Source: Mycobacterium parmense
GTDB taxonomy: Bacteria; Actinomycetota; Actinomycetes; Mycobacteriales; Mycobacteriaceae
Assembly: GCF_010730575.1 (NCBI RefSeq)
Contig: NZ_AP022614.1
Coordinates: 4,030,001 to 4,094,000, forward strand
Direction: 5' to 3'
Length of the DNA: 64,000 nt
Notes under the pieces: model-generated
What the model was told of the DNA's origin: nothing
The model's input: only the letters and a program-made list of their open reading frames with translations
Database searches by the model: none
Position numbers and translations under genes: made by a program
Shown: piece by piece, positions 1 through 8,793 of the stretch
Layout: every line of letters starts with the position of its first letter
How positions within the stretch are numbered: the stretch's first letter is position 1

Positions 1-1
1 G

Positions 2-340
2 GCGCTTTATCCGGTGTCGTGGGGAGTTCGGGATCCTCGGGCATATCGGCCGGGCGAGCGGGTCGTGTCCCCATGGACGGGTGCACACCTTCAACTCAGT
101 TCCTATCTGCAGGCATGCTTCGTCTGGTATGGACTGGTGCATTTCTGGGATCTCGCTCGTCAGGGCGAAACCTTCGGCGACGGCGATCGGGCGCGCTGCC
201 GGAGGGATCGGGCGCTCGGCGGGTTCGTAGGGCCGCCGTTGCTCGACCTACTCGGCAGTGACAATCGCGCGCTCATCAGAGCGGACGTGGTCGACGCCGT
301 CGAGTCGATCCAGGACCGGGTGTTGTCGCGCTTCGGGTGA
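2..340 (+). CDS. C-terminal fragment of a protein running in from the left edge, possibly an HExxH-type peptide beta-hydroxylase
   Basis: The frame is open from the window edge to a stop at 340, so only the last 112 residues or so are visible. A segment around residues 23-53 reads SPW, then about twenty residues later an aromatic/hydrophobic stretch ending in FWDLAR. This resembles the region after the zinc site in proteins named HExxH-motif peptide modification proteins (now aKG-HExxH-type peptide beta-hydroxylases), which often sit beside radical SAM RiPP maturases. The HExxH itself would lie left of the window, so the identification is an inference from a weak C-terminal resemblance plus context. 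The last 93 bases overlap the convergent radical SAM gene. The frame could alternatively be a chance opening in GC-rich DNA. Confidence 0.4.
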   Translation, partial: ALYPVSWGVRDPRAYRPGERVVSPWTGAHLQLSSYLQACFVWYGLVHFWDLARQGETFGDGDRARCRRDRALGGFVGPPLLDLLGSDNRALIRADVVDAVESIQDRVLSRFG

Positions 341-1525
341 CGGCCGCGGTATCACAGACGGCGCGGGGGCCCCGGTCGAATCGGAGCAGGGTACGTCGAG
401 ACCCATTCTGCGCTCGAGCCTCTCGATGACCACGTCGGCCACAGCCTGTATTTTGAACCGACACTTCATGGTCTGGGTCGCGACGAAGGTATCGTGCTCG
501 GCGAGCTTATTGCTCGGGCAACCACCCCCGCAGACAGCGAAGTACGGGCATTGCTGCCGGCAGAGCTCGACGCCGGCCTGGACGTCGGCGCGCGCTCGCC
601 GGAGCTGCGAATTCCCCGCGAAGTCAGACCACGAATCTTTGTGGACGTTGCCCCACGCGAAACGGCCGTACCTGGGGTGCACCTGACCGAGCAATTCCGG
701 CGAAAATGTTGTCAGGTCGCCATCAGAATTGATGTTGATGATGGCACCGGGTCTGTTGTCGGTTTTGGTGACGTCGGTGTCCGGCGACGCGCTGAGATGG
801 CGGCGCATGCCATCGAGCTCCCGGACCGAGATTGCGGGGTCCCTCTCTTGTAGATCCGCAATTCGGGACATGAAGTCGCGAAATGCCGACAGGTGCTCAC
901 TCGCCGTCAGTGACGACTCCTCGTGCACGCCTTTACCCTCGTCGACATTGAATGCGACGCGTCTGATGCCATTGGAGCGATAGAACTCCCACATATCGTC
1001 GGGCGCACCCAGAGACCGCTCTGTCAGGACCGAAATAACGCCGAAAGCAACATCATGTTGGCGAAGTTTCGCTATTCCGCGCATGACACGATCGAAGGTC
1101 CCCCGGCCGGCACGATCGATCCGCTGCGAGTCATGGAGTTCACGCGGACCGTCGACACTGACACCGAGATGCACTGACCAGCGCTTGAAGAAATCACACC
1201 AGTCGTCGGTGATCAGGGTGGCGTTCGTTTGGAACGAATGCCGCACCGCCGGGGCCCCCGGCATCTCGGCGAAGCACGTGAACGCACGTTCGTAGAACGC
1301 TATCGGAACGGCCAGGGGTTCTCCGGCATGCCAGCAAACGGTGAGCGGCGGCGATTTGACCGGCACGTCGCGCAGGAACTTCGCGATCGCCTCGACGGTA
1401 TCGAAAGAAATCCGCTTTGTTTGCGAGCGGGTGCTGAGGTAACAGTAGGTGCAATCGATATTGCAGAACGGCGAAGCCTGGAGAATCAGAAGGCGAACGG
1501 GGTCGAGGGCATCCCCGTTATCCAC
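248..1525 (-). CDS. Radical SAM/SPASM peptide maturase of the GrrM/OscB type
   Basis: A 425-residue radical SAM enzyme. The N-terminus reads LLILQASPFCNIDCTYCYL, with the [4Fe-4S] cysteines at 21, 25 and 28. WHAGEP (about 65-70) and SVDGP (about 123-127) follow, as expected for the family. The C-terminal SPASM cysteines are at about 322, 326, 332, 336 and 355 (motif CPYFAVCGGGC), which would bind auxiliary clusters. Members of this type form carbon-carbon cyclophane crosslinks between an aromatic ring and a nearby side chain of a ribosomal precursor. The GTG start at 1525 has GAGG about nine bases upstream. It lies 46 bp behind the small precursor-like gene on the same strand, consistent with one transcript. 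The last 55 residues lie beyond the conserved core and overlap a convergent reading frame. The maturase family is well supported; the product is unknown. Confidence 0.85.
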   Translation of the reverse strand: MDNGDALDPVRLLILQASPFCNIDCTYCYLSTRSQTKRISFDTVEAIAKFLRDVPVKSPPLTVCWHAGEPLAVPIAFYERAFTCFAEMPGAPAVRHSFQTNATLITDDWCDFFKRWSVHLGVSVDGPRELHDSQRIDRAGRGTFDRVMRGIAKLRQHDVAFGVISVLTERSLGAPDDMWEFYRSNGIRRVAFNVDEGKGVHEESSLTASEHLSAFRDFMSRIADLQERDPAISVRELDGMRRHLSASPDTDVTKTDNRPGAIININSDGDLTTFSPELLGQVHPRYGRFAWGNVHKDSWSDFAGNSQLRRARADVQAGVELCRQQCPYFAVCGGGCPSNKLAEHDTFVATQTMKCRFKIQAVADVVIERLERRMGLDVPCSDSTGAPAPSVIPRPSPEARQHPVLDRLDGVDHVRSDERAIVTAE

Positions 1526-1571
1526 CGGCGAAATCCTCGTTTCGCACCGGACACATGTCGACCGTCGAGGC

Positions 1572-1736
1572 TTAGTCTACTGACTCGTCGAACTCGACCT
1601 CGTCGAAGCCCGCGACGAGGTCCTGTGGGGCATCCTTGAGGTCGACCGCGCCGCGTGCGTCCGCGAATGCCGACCTGATTCGGCGAATACGGGTTGCCGT
1701 GGTTATGTCGACAGTGTCTTCCACATGAATGGTCAT
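1572..1736 (-). CDS. Candidate RiPP precursor peptide, 54 residues, duplicated FDE motif
   Basis: A small gene directly upstream of the maturase. I chose the ATG at 1736 because GGAGA lies five bases before it; an in-frame upstream start at 1787 has no comparable site. Residues 1-40 are polar and leader-like. The C-terminus carries two tandem units, GFDEVE and FDESVD, placing Phe-Asp-Glu at 44-46 and 49-51. Aromatic-X-X tripeptides are the usual substrates of cyclophane-forming radical SAM/SPASM enzymes, so these Phe residues are the predicted modification sites. The peptide lacks the glycine-rich repeats of classical GrrA precursors, so it may belong to a different precursor class. The role is inferred from position, ribosome site and motif. 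Confidence 0.65.
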   Translation of the reverse strand: MTIHVEDTVDITTATRIRRIRSAFADARGAVDLKDAPQDLVAGFDEVEFDESVD

Positions 1737-1800
1737 AGCGATCTCCGATCGAATTGGTCTGGGCGACAACGATGTCAGGGCAGGCACGTACGGCCGTAGA

Positions 1801-2037
1801 CTAAGGCCCGAAGGAAGCTATCCTCAGAACCTCCCACCACTGGAAGTTCAACCATCGAGCCAACAAACCCGACGGAAAGTAGCTGGGGTAATACTCGTAC
1901 CCGCCGGACGTGTTTGTCAATGGGTTATCTACGCGGTCAGCAAAGCGCCCGGCGGCAAGCCAAGGGACGCCGGCGATCCGCCCGCCCAGGGACGAGGCGC
2001 CTTCGAAGCGCGCCACGTGCAGCGACCCCGACGCCAT
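1801..2037 (-). pseudogene. Unrecognised 78-codon frame upstream of the RiPP precursor, possible gene remnant
   Basis: This sits in the 340-bp interval between the precursor and the sulfotransferase. The first ~35 codons have the GC-rich third positions of real mycobacterial genes. The second half is AT-richer and encodes an aromatic-rich end (GGYEYYPSYFPS, then a Trp-rich stretch). The frame extends a few codons upstream of the ATG at 2037 to an in-frame stop. The composition break suggests a decayed gene fused to non-coding sequence. A second aromatic-rich precursor peptide is possible but has no obvious ribosome site. The rest of the interval presumably holds the promoter of the RiPP operon; I see no clear -35/-10 boxes. 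Confidence 0.25.
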
Positions 2038-2076
2038 TGGCCCGCGGGCGCGCTCGAACCCCGCAGCGCGAATTCA

Positions 2077-3243
2077 TCATTGCGTCTTGACGCCGAACCG
2101 TTCGATGTAGAAGTCGTAGTCCCTGCGGATGTCTGCGGCTCTGAGGCCGAATTGTTCGGCGGTGTAGTCGTGCGGACCGTAGGCGCCGGGCCTGTTCCTT
2201 CGTTGCCAGGCCTCGACCGAACGCCGAACCTCTTGCGGCCACGGCATACCCAGGAAGTCGTAGACCCGCCGCAGAGTTCCGGCGGGGTCACGCACCAACT
2301 CGTGGTGATGCAGGTCGAGGAAGCGGTCCTCGCCGAGGCGCTCACGCGCGGCGATCGCATTTCGCACGCCGATCCGCAGGTGCTCGGACACCTCCCGACC
2401 CAACCGGTGCATGTGCTGCTCGCCGCCGCCCGCCCGGGAGGAACGCGCCAACAAGCTGGCATACGAAGGCACCACTTTCGCCGGATCCCGATGCGTCATG
2501 ACGAACTTCGCGTCGCGGTAGGCGTTGACGACCGCCTCCAAGTGGAAGAGGTGGTGCGGCGCTTTGAACAGCCACAGGTTGGGCGGTCGTCGCGACTGAA
2601 GCAGTACGACCACGCGACGGTGATAGTGGTAGGCCGCCGTCGGGTCGGCGCTGCGCCACCAGGCGTGGTAGCGGTGGACCGGCCAGCCGAAGCTCTGGTC
2701 GTGAAATGCCATCCTCAGCAGGTCGGCGTCCTCCCTGGTGGCGTCCAGCTCGTTGAGGTGCAAGGCCTTCTCCTCCGGGCTCATGCGATCGATGCGCCCA
2801 GCGAACTTCAGCCGTCGCGGATCCCGCGCCTCGCGGCCCAGGATCGGCGGCGGACACGGCTTGGCCTGCTCCCAACCGCGCAGGCAGCGAAACGCCGGGT
2901 CGAGCGACATCATGTTGGCCAACGCCGTCGTGCCGGTGCGCGGTAGTGCGACGATGTCGACGGGGCCGCGCACGGTGAGGGCCTCGAGCTCGGGATGGCT
3001 GCGGTACCACTGCTCGACCTCCAGCCGATTGACCAAACGCCGGAGCAGGATTCGGGCGACGCGCTCTGGGGCGGACGGCTCCAGATGTGCGTCGTGCTCG
3101 AGGCTGTCCAGCAGCACATCCAGCCCTTCGCGGAAGTCGCCGGGGCCGAAGTCGGACAGACCCGAGATGGCCATCGCCCCGGCCATCAGCGTCGCGCTGC
3201 TGGGGTAACGCCTTCCGGCGACATCGGGAGATGACAATGCCAT
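2077..3243 (-). CDS. Sulfotransferase family protein
   Basis: A cytosolic-type sulfotransferase of about 388 residues that would transfer sulfate from PAPS to a hydroxyl acceptor. The PAPS 5'-phosphosulfate loop is the segment ALPRTGTTAL near residue 95. A FKAPHHL segment and the 3'-phosphate motif (FVMTHRDPAKVVPSYASL) follow in the order expected for the Sulfotransfer_3 family common in mycobacteria. I prefer the ATG at 3243 because CGGAG lies about eight bases upstream; a GTG at 3261 is the alternative. It is on the same strand as the RiPP genes but 340 bp upstream of them, so a joint role is possible but unproven. The substrate (lipid, sterol, glycan or peptide) cannot be read from the sequence. 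Confidence 0.85.
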   Translation of the reverse strand: MALSSPDVAGRRYPSSATLMAGAMAISGLSDFGPGDFREGLDVLLDSLEHDAHLEPSAPERVARILLRRLVNRLEVEQWYRSHPELEALTVRGPVDIVALPRTGTTALANMMSLDPAFRCLRGWEQAKPCPPPILGREARDPRRLKFAGRIDRMSPEEKALHLNELDATREDADLLRMAFHDQSFGWPVHRYHAWWRSADPTAAYHYHRRVVVLLQSRRPPNLWLFKAPHHLFHLEAVVNAYRDAKFVMTHRDPAKVVPSYASLLARSSRAGGGEQHMHRLGREVSEHLRIGVRNAIAARERLGEDRFLDLHHHELVRDPAGTLRRVYDFLGMPWPQEVRRSVEAWQRRNRPGAYGPHDYTAEQFGLRAADIRRDYDFYIERFGVKTQ

Positions 3244-3729
3244 AGGTTGCTCCGAAGTCACCTTCTTGCGGCGCCGGGCCGGGGGATGCGGTCAAAGTAC
3301 ACCGACTCGTTCGGCGTGGTCGGCGAGCGCCCTCGGCGAGAGGGGCGAGGGCGTCGTTGCTCCGCATCCGCCGGGGTAGGGGCAGGGGCAGGGGCAACCA
3401 GGCGCCGACTAGCGCAATTGTTGAGTCTGCTGCCAGACTGTCGGCAGCCGAACCAGGATTTCCCGATGCGCTGCAGTCGGCTTGTCATCGTGGACGAAAA
3501 CCAAGCTGGGGGTTGCAATGGGCACTCCGACGCGGGCGGAGGCATCGGTCCGCGCACCCGGCTGTAGGCGGCAACGGCCAAGCGGTGCAATCGAATTCGT
3601 TGCGCTCGCCGTCATGCCGGCGGGTTGGCCGCCGATCCGGGCGGGGTGTGGATCCGTCGCGTTCGGCGTGGCGTCGACTGCGCGCGGAATCGCCGGTCAA
3701 CCCGTGCCCGACCAGCGCGAGCCGTCCAC
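3244..3729. other. Intergenic region between the sulfotransferase and the RCK-RyR gene
   Basis: About 486 bp of divergent intergenic DNA. Several short frames cross it, but none has a recognisable protein or ribosome site. A weak hairpin (arms CTGCC and GGCAG, 3430-3447) is the only structure I noticed. It should contain the promoters of the sulfotransferase and of the channel-like gene. Confidence 0.4.
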
Positions 3730-5640
3730 GTGAGCCTTCCGGCCCGGCTGCCGTCCCTACCCCGACCTGCCCGGGGGCTGGGAAGCGCGCTGCACGATCG
3801 TGACGGACTCGCCGACCGGCCATTGAGAAGCGCATGGCGACGGTTTGCGCTGGTGCTCTCCGACTACCGGTGGTACGTCCTCATCGCCGCCGGTCTGGCC
3901 GCCTTCGCGCTCGGCTGCATCGGCTGGTGGTCGGTGTTTCGTCAGCAGTTTCCGGCTGTGCGCCATCCCGTCAGCGACGTCATCTACTGGAGTCTGCAGA
4001 ATTTCGTCTTCAACGGCCCGACCTCGGCGGGGTTGCCGTGGCAGCTCGATGTCGCCCGATACCTGGCCCCGATCGTCGCGGGGTCGGCCACCCTCAGCGC
4101 GGTGAGTTCGCTGTTTCGTGATCGCGTCCAGCAGATGCGCATTCCGCTGATGCGCGACCACGTCGTGCTGTGCGGCCTCGGCAGCTATGTGGGCCTCGCG
4201 TTCCTGCGGCGCCTGCGACAGGATCAGATTCCGGTGGTGGCCATCGAAGTCGACGCCACCAATCCCCACATCGGTCTTTGCCGCAGCATGGGTGTACCGG
4301 TCATCATCGGCGACGCCCAGCGGCTGAAAACCTTGCAGGCGGCCCGGGCTCACCGCGCCACACGCGTGCTGGTGGTCTCCGCGGACGACGCGGTCAACAC
4401 CCAAATCGTCGCGACCTGGCGCGAACTGCCCGGCCGGCGCAGCCACCAACCGGGCTGCCTGGCTCGCATCAGCGACCCCGGGTACAGCGTGCTGCTGTGG
4501 ATTCAGGAACTCAAACGCGGCGATCCGCAACTGTCGGTCGATTACTTCAACATCGACGAAATCAGCGCGCGGCTGCTGTTGCGCGAACACCCCTTCGACA
4601 CCGGCCACGGCCAACCGCACATCCTCATAGCGCACCTGGATCCGCTCGGGGTCTGGTTGGTCTATCACGCGGCACGCGCCTGGCACGACGCGCGGGGCGA
4701 CAATCCGGACAAGCTGATCGTGACCGTGCTGGATCCTCACCCGCAAGAACGGATCGAGATGTTGCATGGTCAGCACTCGGCGCTGGAGAAGGTCTGCGAA
4801 TTCATCCCCTTCTCCACCACTACCCGCAACGTCGCCGATCTGACCGAGCACCACCGCCATCGCAACGTTCCCGCCCTCGGCTGGGCCTACGTGACTGCCT
4901 ACCAAGACAAAGACGCGTTCGAGGCGGCCCTGAAGCTGCGCCATGCGTTGCCTGCGGGCTGCCCCGTCGTCGTGGCGTTGTCCCGCCCGCACGGGGTGGC
5001 CGGGCTGCTGGGGGACGTGACCGAGGCCGAAGGGACCGGGCCGCTCGCCAACATCGAGGTGTTCCCGACGATGGAACGAACCTGCACCGTCGAACTCGTG
5101 CGCAGCGGCTCGTTCGAGTCGATGGCCCAAGCCATCCACGAAAGTTGGCGTCGAGAGCAATTGGCGGCGGGACGCCCGGCCCTCACGTGGGAAGAACTCG
5201 ACGAGCCGCGCCGAGAATCCAGCCGCGCCCAGGCGCGCGACCTCCCGGCCAAACTGCGCATGGTCAACTGTGCGATCACCCCCTTACGTAGTTGGGAGGC
5301 AACGGATTTCCAGTTCAGCGCCGAAGAGGTCGAGGATTTGGCGATCGAAGAGCATCAACGCTGGAACGACGAACGCATCGCCGCCGGCTGGACGCTGATC
5401 GACATGCCCGAGGTGAGCGACCCCCGGGAGCGGGAACGAATGGTAGAAGAAGCCAAGCGGCGCAAGCAGACTCCGTACCTGTTGTCGTGGGACAGACTGG
5501 TTTCCCTATACCCCCGGATCGCCGAAACCGACCGGATCTTCGCCCGTGCGATCCCGAGCATCCTCTGCCTGGCCGGGATGGAGGTCGTTCGCACCGACCG
5601 GCCGACGCCGACGAGCGCGAGGCGGGCCCCCCCGTCGTGA
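3730..5640 (+). CDS. RCK/TrkA-N channel-like membrane protein with C-terminal RyR domain
   Basis: From the likely GTG start at 3730 the protein is about 636 residues; a longer frame opens at 3625, but its extra residues look non-coding. A TM helix at about 49-68, a pore-loop-like segment (80-96) and a second helix (107-130) resemble a 2TM potassium-channel layout, though no TVGYG filter is visible. A TrkA-N Rossmann domain follows with the dinucleotide loop GLGSYVG at about 149-155, then a second Rossmann-like unit (about 297-375). Residues 463-620 form a RyR-type domain (AIHESW, a WEELDE segment, EEHQRW, AAGW and [10 protein letters not shown]). RyR and SLOG domains have been linked by comparative genomics to nucleotide-signal conflict systems. 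I infer a channel gated by a nucleotide ligand. The patatin and SLOG genes follow on the same strand. Confidence 0.8.
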   Translation: MSLPARLPSLPRPARGLGSALHDRDGLADRPLRSAWRRFALVLSDYRWYVLIAAGLAAFALGCIGWWSVFRQQFPAVRHPVSDVIYWSLQNFVFNGPTSAGLPWQLDVARYLAPIVAGSATLSAVSSLFRDRVQQMRIPLMRDHVVLCGLGSYVGLAFLRRLRQDQIPVVAIEVDATNPHIGLCRSMGVPVIIGDAQRLKTLQAARAHRATRVLVVSADDAVNTQIVATWRELPGRRSHQPGCLARISDPGYSVLLWIQELKRGDPQLSVDYFNIDEISARLLLREHPFDTGHGQPHILIAHLDPLGVWLVYHAARAWHDARGDNPDKLIVTVLDPHPQERIEMLHGQHSALEKVCEFIPFSTTTRNVADLTEHHRHRNVPALGWAYVTAYQDKDAFEAALKLRHALPAGCPVVVALSRPHGVAGLLGDVTEAEGTGPLANIEVFPTMERTCTVELVRSGSFESMAQAIHESWRREQLAAGRPALTWEELDEPRRESSRAQARDLPAKLRMVNCAITPLRSWEATDFQFSAEEVEDLAIEEHQRWNDERIAAGWTLIDMPEVSDPRERERMVEEAKRRKQTPYLLSWDRLVSLYPRIAETDRIFARAIPSILCLAGMEVVRTDRPTPTSARRAPPS

Positions 5641-5722
5641 GCCCGCGCACAACCGATCGCCGACGCCCCCGAAGCCCCGACGACCGCTTTGGCGCGGCAC
5701 CCGCGACACGATGGGAGGTCAC

Positions 5723-6847
5723 ATGCCCTACCGGGACAAGATGAACTCGCCGGGGCCGAAGAAACTGCTTGCCCTGGACGGCGGCGGCATCCGGGGGGTG
5801 ATCACCCTGGAGATACTGCAACGCCTGGAATCGGTGCTACGAGAACAGCTCGGCGCCGACGACGACTTCGTGCTGGGCGACTATTTCGACTACATCGGTG
5901 GGACCAGCACGGGCGCGGTGATCGCGGCGGGTCTGGCCAAGGGATTGCGCGTGACTCAGCTGCTGGATCTCTACACGACGCGCAGTGAAGAGATGTTCGA
6001 CCACGCCTCGCTGCGGCGCCGCTACTACTACCGGTACGGCAGCCGGCGGCTCAGAGGCGTACTGCAGAGCATCCTCGGCGAGGACACCACGCTGGGCAGC
6101 GCGGACCTCAAGACGCTGCTGCTCATCGTGGTGCGCAACGCCACCACGGATTCCCCTTGGCCGCTGAGCAACAACCCCCGCGCGGTGTTCAACGACCCCG
6201 GCCGACCCGACAACAACATGGCCATCCCGCTGTGGCAACTCGTGCGGGCCAGCACCGCGGCGCCGACCTACTTCCCACCCGAGATCGTCAGCGTCGGCGG
6301 GCGCGAGTTCGTCTTCGTCGACGGGGCGTTGACGATGTACAACAACCCCGCGTTCCAACTGTTCCTGATGGCGACGCTCGACAGTTACCGGCTGGCCTGG
6401 CCCGCAACGGAATCCGACCTCCTGCTGGTCTCGGTGGGCACCGGCACGTGCCCCAAGGCCGACGACCGCCTGCGACCGGGCGCGATGAATCTGCTGTTCA
6501 ACGCGAACTCCGTGCCGGCGGCGTTGATGCAGGCCGCGCTCACCGAGCAAGACCTGCTCTGTCGGGTGTTCGGCCGGTGCCGGCACGGCGCCCCGATCGA
6601 TTTGGAGATAGGTGACCTGATCGCCTCACCGGGTCTGTCGGACAGGCGACTGTTCAGCTACGTGCGCTATAACGCCGAACTGTCCCGAGCCGGACTGGAC
6701 GAATTCGGCCTGCACGACGTGATCCCCGAGCAGGTGCAACGACTGGACTCGGTGACCCACGTCGGCGATCTGCGCAGGGTGGGCCACGCGGCGGCCGGTC
6801 AGGTGGCCCTCGAGCACTTCGCCGGATTTCTCCAGGCACGCCGGTGA
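5723..6847 (+). CDS. Patatin-like phospholipase
   Basis: A 374-residue patatin-fold lipid acyl hydrolase. The oxyanion-hole motif is DGGGIRG at 19-25, the nucleophile elbow GTSTG at 60-64 (Ser62), and the dyad Asp is Asp200 in VDGAL, so the catalytic set looks intact. The ATG at 5723 is preferred because GGGAGG ends four bases upstream; the ATG at 5711 overlaps that site. Bacterial patatins of this size include effectors that degrade membrane phospholipids when switched on by a nucleotide signal. No signal peptide is visible, so it is probably cytosolic and acts on the inner leaflet. Its stop overlaps the start of the SLOG gene by four bases (GTGA), indicating translational coupling and probably a shared complex or signal. 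Confidence 0.88.
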   Translation: MPYRDKMNSPGPKKLLALDGGGIRGVITLEILQRLESVLREQLGADDDFVLGDYFDYIGGTSTGAVIAAGLAKGLRVTQLLDLYTTRSEEMFDHASLRRRYYYRYGSRRLRGVLQSILGEDTTLGSADLKTLLLIVVRNATTDSPWPLSNNPRAVFNDPGRPDNNMAIPLWQLVRASTAAPTYFPPEIVSVGGREFVFVDGALTMYNNPAFQLFLMATLDSYRLAWPATESDLLLVSVGTGTCPKADDRLRPGAMNLLFNANSVPAALMQAALTEQDLLCRVFGRCRHGAPIDLEIGDLIASPGLSDRRLFSYVRYNAELSRAGLDEFGLHDVIPEQVQRLDSVTHVGDLRRVGHAAAGQVALEHFAGFLQARR

Positions 6848-7590
6848 CGACCCCCTTCGGTATCGAGCTCTCCGGCGCGGTGACGGCGCCCGCGGTGCGC
6901 GTCGGCACGGTGGGCGAGTTGACAGACGCGCTGGACGCGCTGGGACTGCGCCCGCCGCGGCCGACCCTGGTGGTCGCAGGAGGTGCGGCCGGGCTGGAAG
7001 ACGCCCGCACGGACGGCCTGCGCCCCGTGTTCGGCACCGGCATCGTCCCGGCGCTGCAGGAGTCCGGGGCGGTCGCGATCGACGGGGGCACCCGGGTCGG
7101 CGTGATGCGGCTGCTGGGGGAGGCGCGCGCGGAAAGCCGGGCGCAGTTTCCCCTCGTGGGGGTGCTGGCCGCCGGCCCGCTGGGACTGTCGACCGAAGAG
7201 GATCGCCCGGGCGTCCACCCGGAACTGGAGCCTCATCACACGCACTTCCTCATCGTGCCCGGCCAACAGTGGGGCGCGGAGGCGCCGTGGATCGCCCGGA
7301 CCGCGACCGCGCTCGCGGGCTCGGCGCGATCCCTGACGGTCTTGGTCAACGGTGGGCAGATCGCGTACAGCGACGTCGAGCACAGCGTCGGCGCCGGCCG
7401 CCCGGTGGTGGTGATCTCCGGTTCGGGGGGCACGGCCGAGGCGCTCGCCGCCGCGCTCGCCGGCGCATCAACGGATGACCGCACCTCGGCGCTGGTCGCG
7501 TCCGGGCTGGTCAGTTCGGTCGCTGTCGGCGAGCCCGCGGCCCTGGCTGAGCTGCTCGCCGCGACCTTCGCCGGGCCGGCGAACGCCTGA
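6844..7590 (+). CDS. SLOG-fold protein of the TRPM/LSDAT type
   Basis: A 248-residue Rossmann-like protein resembling the prokaryotic LSDAT family, the SLOG domain also found at the N-terminus of TRPM channels. Key features in order are VVAGGAAG (43-50), [10 protein letters not shown] (79-88), GVLAAG (106-111), [12 protein letters not shown] (129-140), [13 protein letters not shown] (166-178) and the phosphate-binding-like [12 protein letters not shown] (189-200). SLOG domains bind or process nucleotides and nucleotide sugars such as ADP-ribose derivatives. No membrane segment is present, unlike in TRPM. The GTG start overlaps the patatin stop. I infer that it senses or makes the ligand that controls the patatin, or the RyR channel upstream. 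The family call is strong; the ligand is unknown. Confidence 0.8.
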   Translation: MTTPFGIELSGAVTAPAVRVGTVGELTDALDALGLRPPRPTLVVAGGAAGLEDARTDGLRPVFGTGIVPALQESGAVAIDGGTRVGVMRLLGEARAESRAQFPLVGVLAAGPLGLSTEEDRPGVHPELEPHHTHFLIVPGQQWGAEAPWIARTATALAGSARSLTVLVNGGQIAYSDVEHSVGAGRPVVVISGSGGTAEALAAALAGASTDDRTSALVASGLVSSVAVGEPAALAELLAATFAGPANA

Positions 7591-7661
7591 CGCGCCGAAG
7601 TGTTTGCCGCACAATGCTCGTGCGCATCGGGCTCCGCCCCGCGGGTGCGCCGGCGCTGGGC

Positions 7662-8147
7662 CTAGGGGAACGACTCGACATGGATCGGCGACAACCGCCC
7701 CGGCCGCCGGACGATCCGCAGGCCCGCGGAAGCCAGCAGTTGCGGGATCTCGCGGACCAGGATCCGGTCGTAGTCGGCGATGTCGGGCGGCAATTGGTCG
7801 AAGGGCACCAGATACGGGGTCGTCTTGCGGCCGGGGTCGTTGTCGCCGGCGGTCCAACCGTCCGCCAGGCGTTCTTGCATCCAGCGAACGTGCTCTGCGG
7901 CGGCGAGACTCTCGATTTCCCCTTCGGTGAAGGCGAAGTCGTGCGACCCGCCCTCACCCAGTGGCGCGATGTCGCACCCGATGGCGTGGAGCTTGGCGGG
8001 GATGTCCCGCGCATGGTTGCGGCTGGATTGTTTACGCGATTCGTCCAGCTCTTCCCACGTCGGCGCGGGCTGGCCCGCGCCTATCCGTTCGCTGCGCCAA
8101 CGCTGGTGAATGGCCTGCGCGATCGGTTCGACCGAGCCGCTCCACAT
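7662..8147 (-). CDS. Stand-alone RyR-domain protein
   Basis: A protein of about 161 residues made of little more than one RyR-type domain. It closely tracks the C-terminus of the RCK channel-like protein encoded at 3730-5640: AIHQRWRSERIGAGQPAPTW, an EELDESRKQSSRNHARDIPAKL segment, AEHVRWMQERLADGW and KTTPYLVPFDQL. I placed the start at the ATG at 8147 because homology begins there; the ribosome site is weak, and the frame extends upstream into the preceding gene. It is the last gene of a minus-strand set with the nucleotidase and kinase. As a soluble copy of the channel's presumed ligand-binding domain, it could buffer the signal or compete with the channel. Domain identity is well supported; function is inferred. 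Confidence 0.8.
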   Translation of the reverse strand: MWSGSVEPIAQAIHQRWRSERIGAGQPAPTWEELDESRKQSSRNHARDIPAKLHAIGCDIAPLGEGGSHDFAFTEGEIESLAAAEHVRWMQERLADGWTAGDNDPGRKTTPYLVPFDQLPPDIADYDRILVREIPQLLASAGLRIVRRPGRLSPIHVESFP

Positions 8148-8211
8148 CGGCTCAACGATACCGTCGTTGCCGCAGGTTGAGGCGAAGCCGGCGCAACGGC
8201 GGTCCGGTGCC

Positions 8212-8781
8212 TCAGCGCGCGGCTTCCAGAATCTCGACGAGATCGGGATCATCCCAACCCCGTAGCCGTAGGGTCGCGCTGGACTGCCGATTGTAGGGAC
8301 GGTCGAATACGACGTGACGCCACGTGGCCGCACCGCCGTTGGTGTCGACGTCCGGCCTGTCGTCGATCAGGGCGAGCGCGTCGTGCCGATATTTGGCCTT
8401 GTCGATGATCGCCTCCCGGACTACCTGTTCCCCGAACCGAGGCACGAAATGTGTTCGCAGCCAGGCGACTTTGCTCTGGGCCGACCGTTCGTTCCTGGAC
8501 AGCGGCGCCGAGCAGATCCGGGGCCGGTAGCCGGCGTCGAGCAGGCGCTGCCAACCCTGCAGCGCGTTGTCCACCAGCGGCAGCTCGAGGAAGAAACGTG
8601 GGTGGCTGGTGATCAGTTCGACGTGTGCGAGGTGTTCGGGGTAGTCCTCGGCGAGGTGGAAATGGGTTCGGGCCACACGGTCGATCTCCGGCGGAAGCCG
8701 GTCGAGGACCGCGGCGTCGAAGTCGGCCAGGACGCCGTCCATATCGACCAGGACGACGCTACCGCGGCCAGGCCTTGCCAT
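8212..8781 (-). CDS. 5'(3')-deoxyribonucleotidase (NT5C family, HAD superfamily)
   Basis: A 189-residue HAD phosphatase. Motif I is DMDGVLADFD at 13-22, with nucleophile Asp13 and general acid Asp15. A motif II-type segment follows (CSAPLSRNERS), then a Lys-containing segment (IDKAKYRHD) and acidic motif IV (LIDDRPDVD). This arrangement matches the NT5C family that dephosphorylates deoxynucleoside monophosphates. It lies 12 bp after the dNMP kinase-like gene on the same strand and 64 bp before the stand-alone RyR gene. A kinase and a nucleotidase with opposing actions next to RyR and SLOG genes suggest that a (deoxy)nucleotide level or derivative is being set or read. It appears complete. Confidence 0.85.
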   Translation of the reverse strand: MARPGRGSVVLVDMDGVLADFDAAVLDRLPPEIDRVARTHFHLAEDYPEHLAHVELITSHPRFFLELPLVDNALQGWQRLLDAGYRPRICSAPLSRNERSAQSKVAWLRTHFVPRFGEQVVREAIIDKAKYRHDALALIDDRPDVDTNGGAATWRHVVFDRPYNRQSSATLRLRGWDDPDLVEILEAAR

Positions 8782-8793
8782 TCGACGATTGTG

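Noticed and set aside
248..1525. Mycofactocin maturase (MftC)
   Set aside because: The N-terminal motif fits GrrM/OscB, the peptide does not end in the mycofactocin Val-Tyr, and no mft partners are present.
3757..5160. Long antisense frames such as 3757-5160 minus, 9231-11987 minus, 15264-17603 plus and 36543-39719 plus
   Set aside because: They mirror real genes in GC-rich DNA, give low-complexity Arg/Gly/Pro products and have no family resemblance apart from the true gene inside the last.
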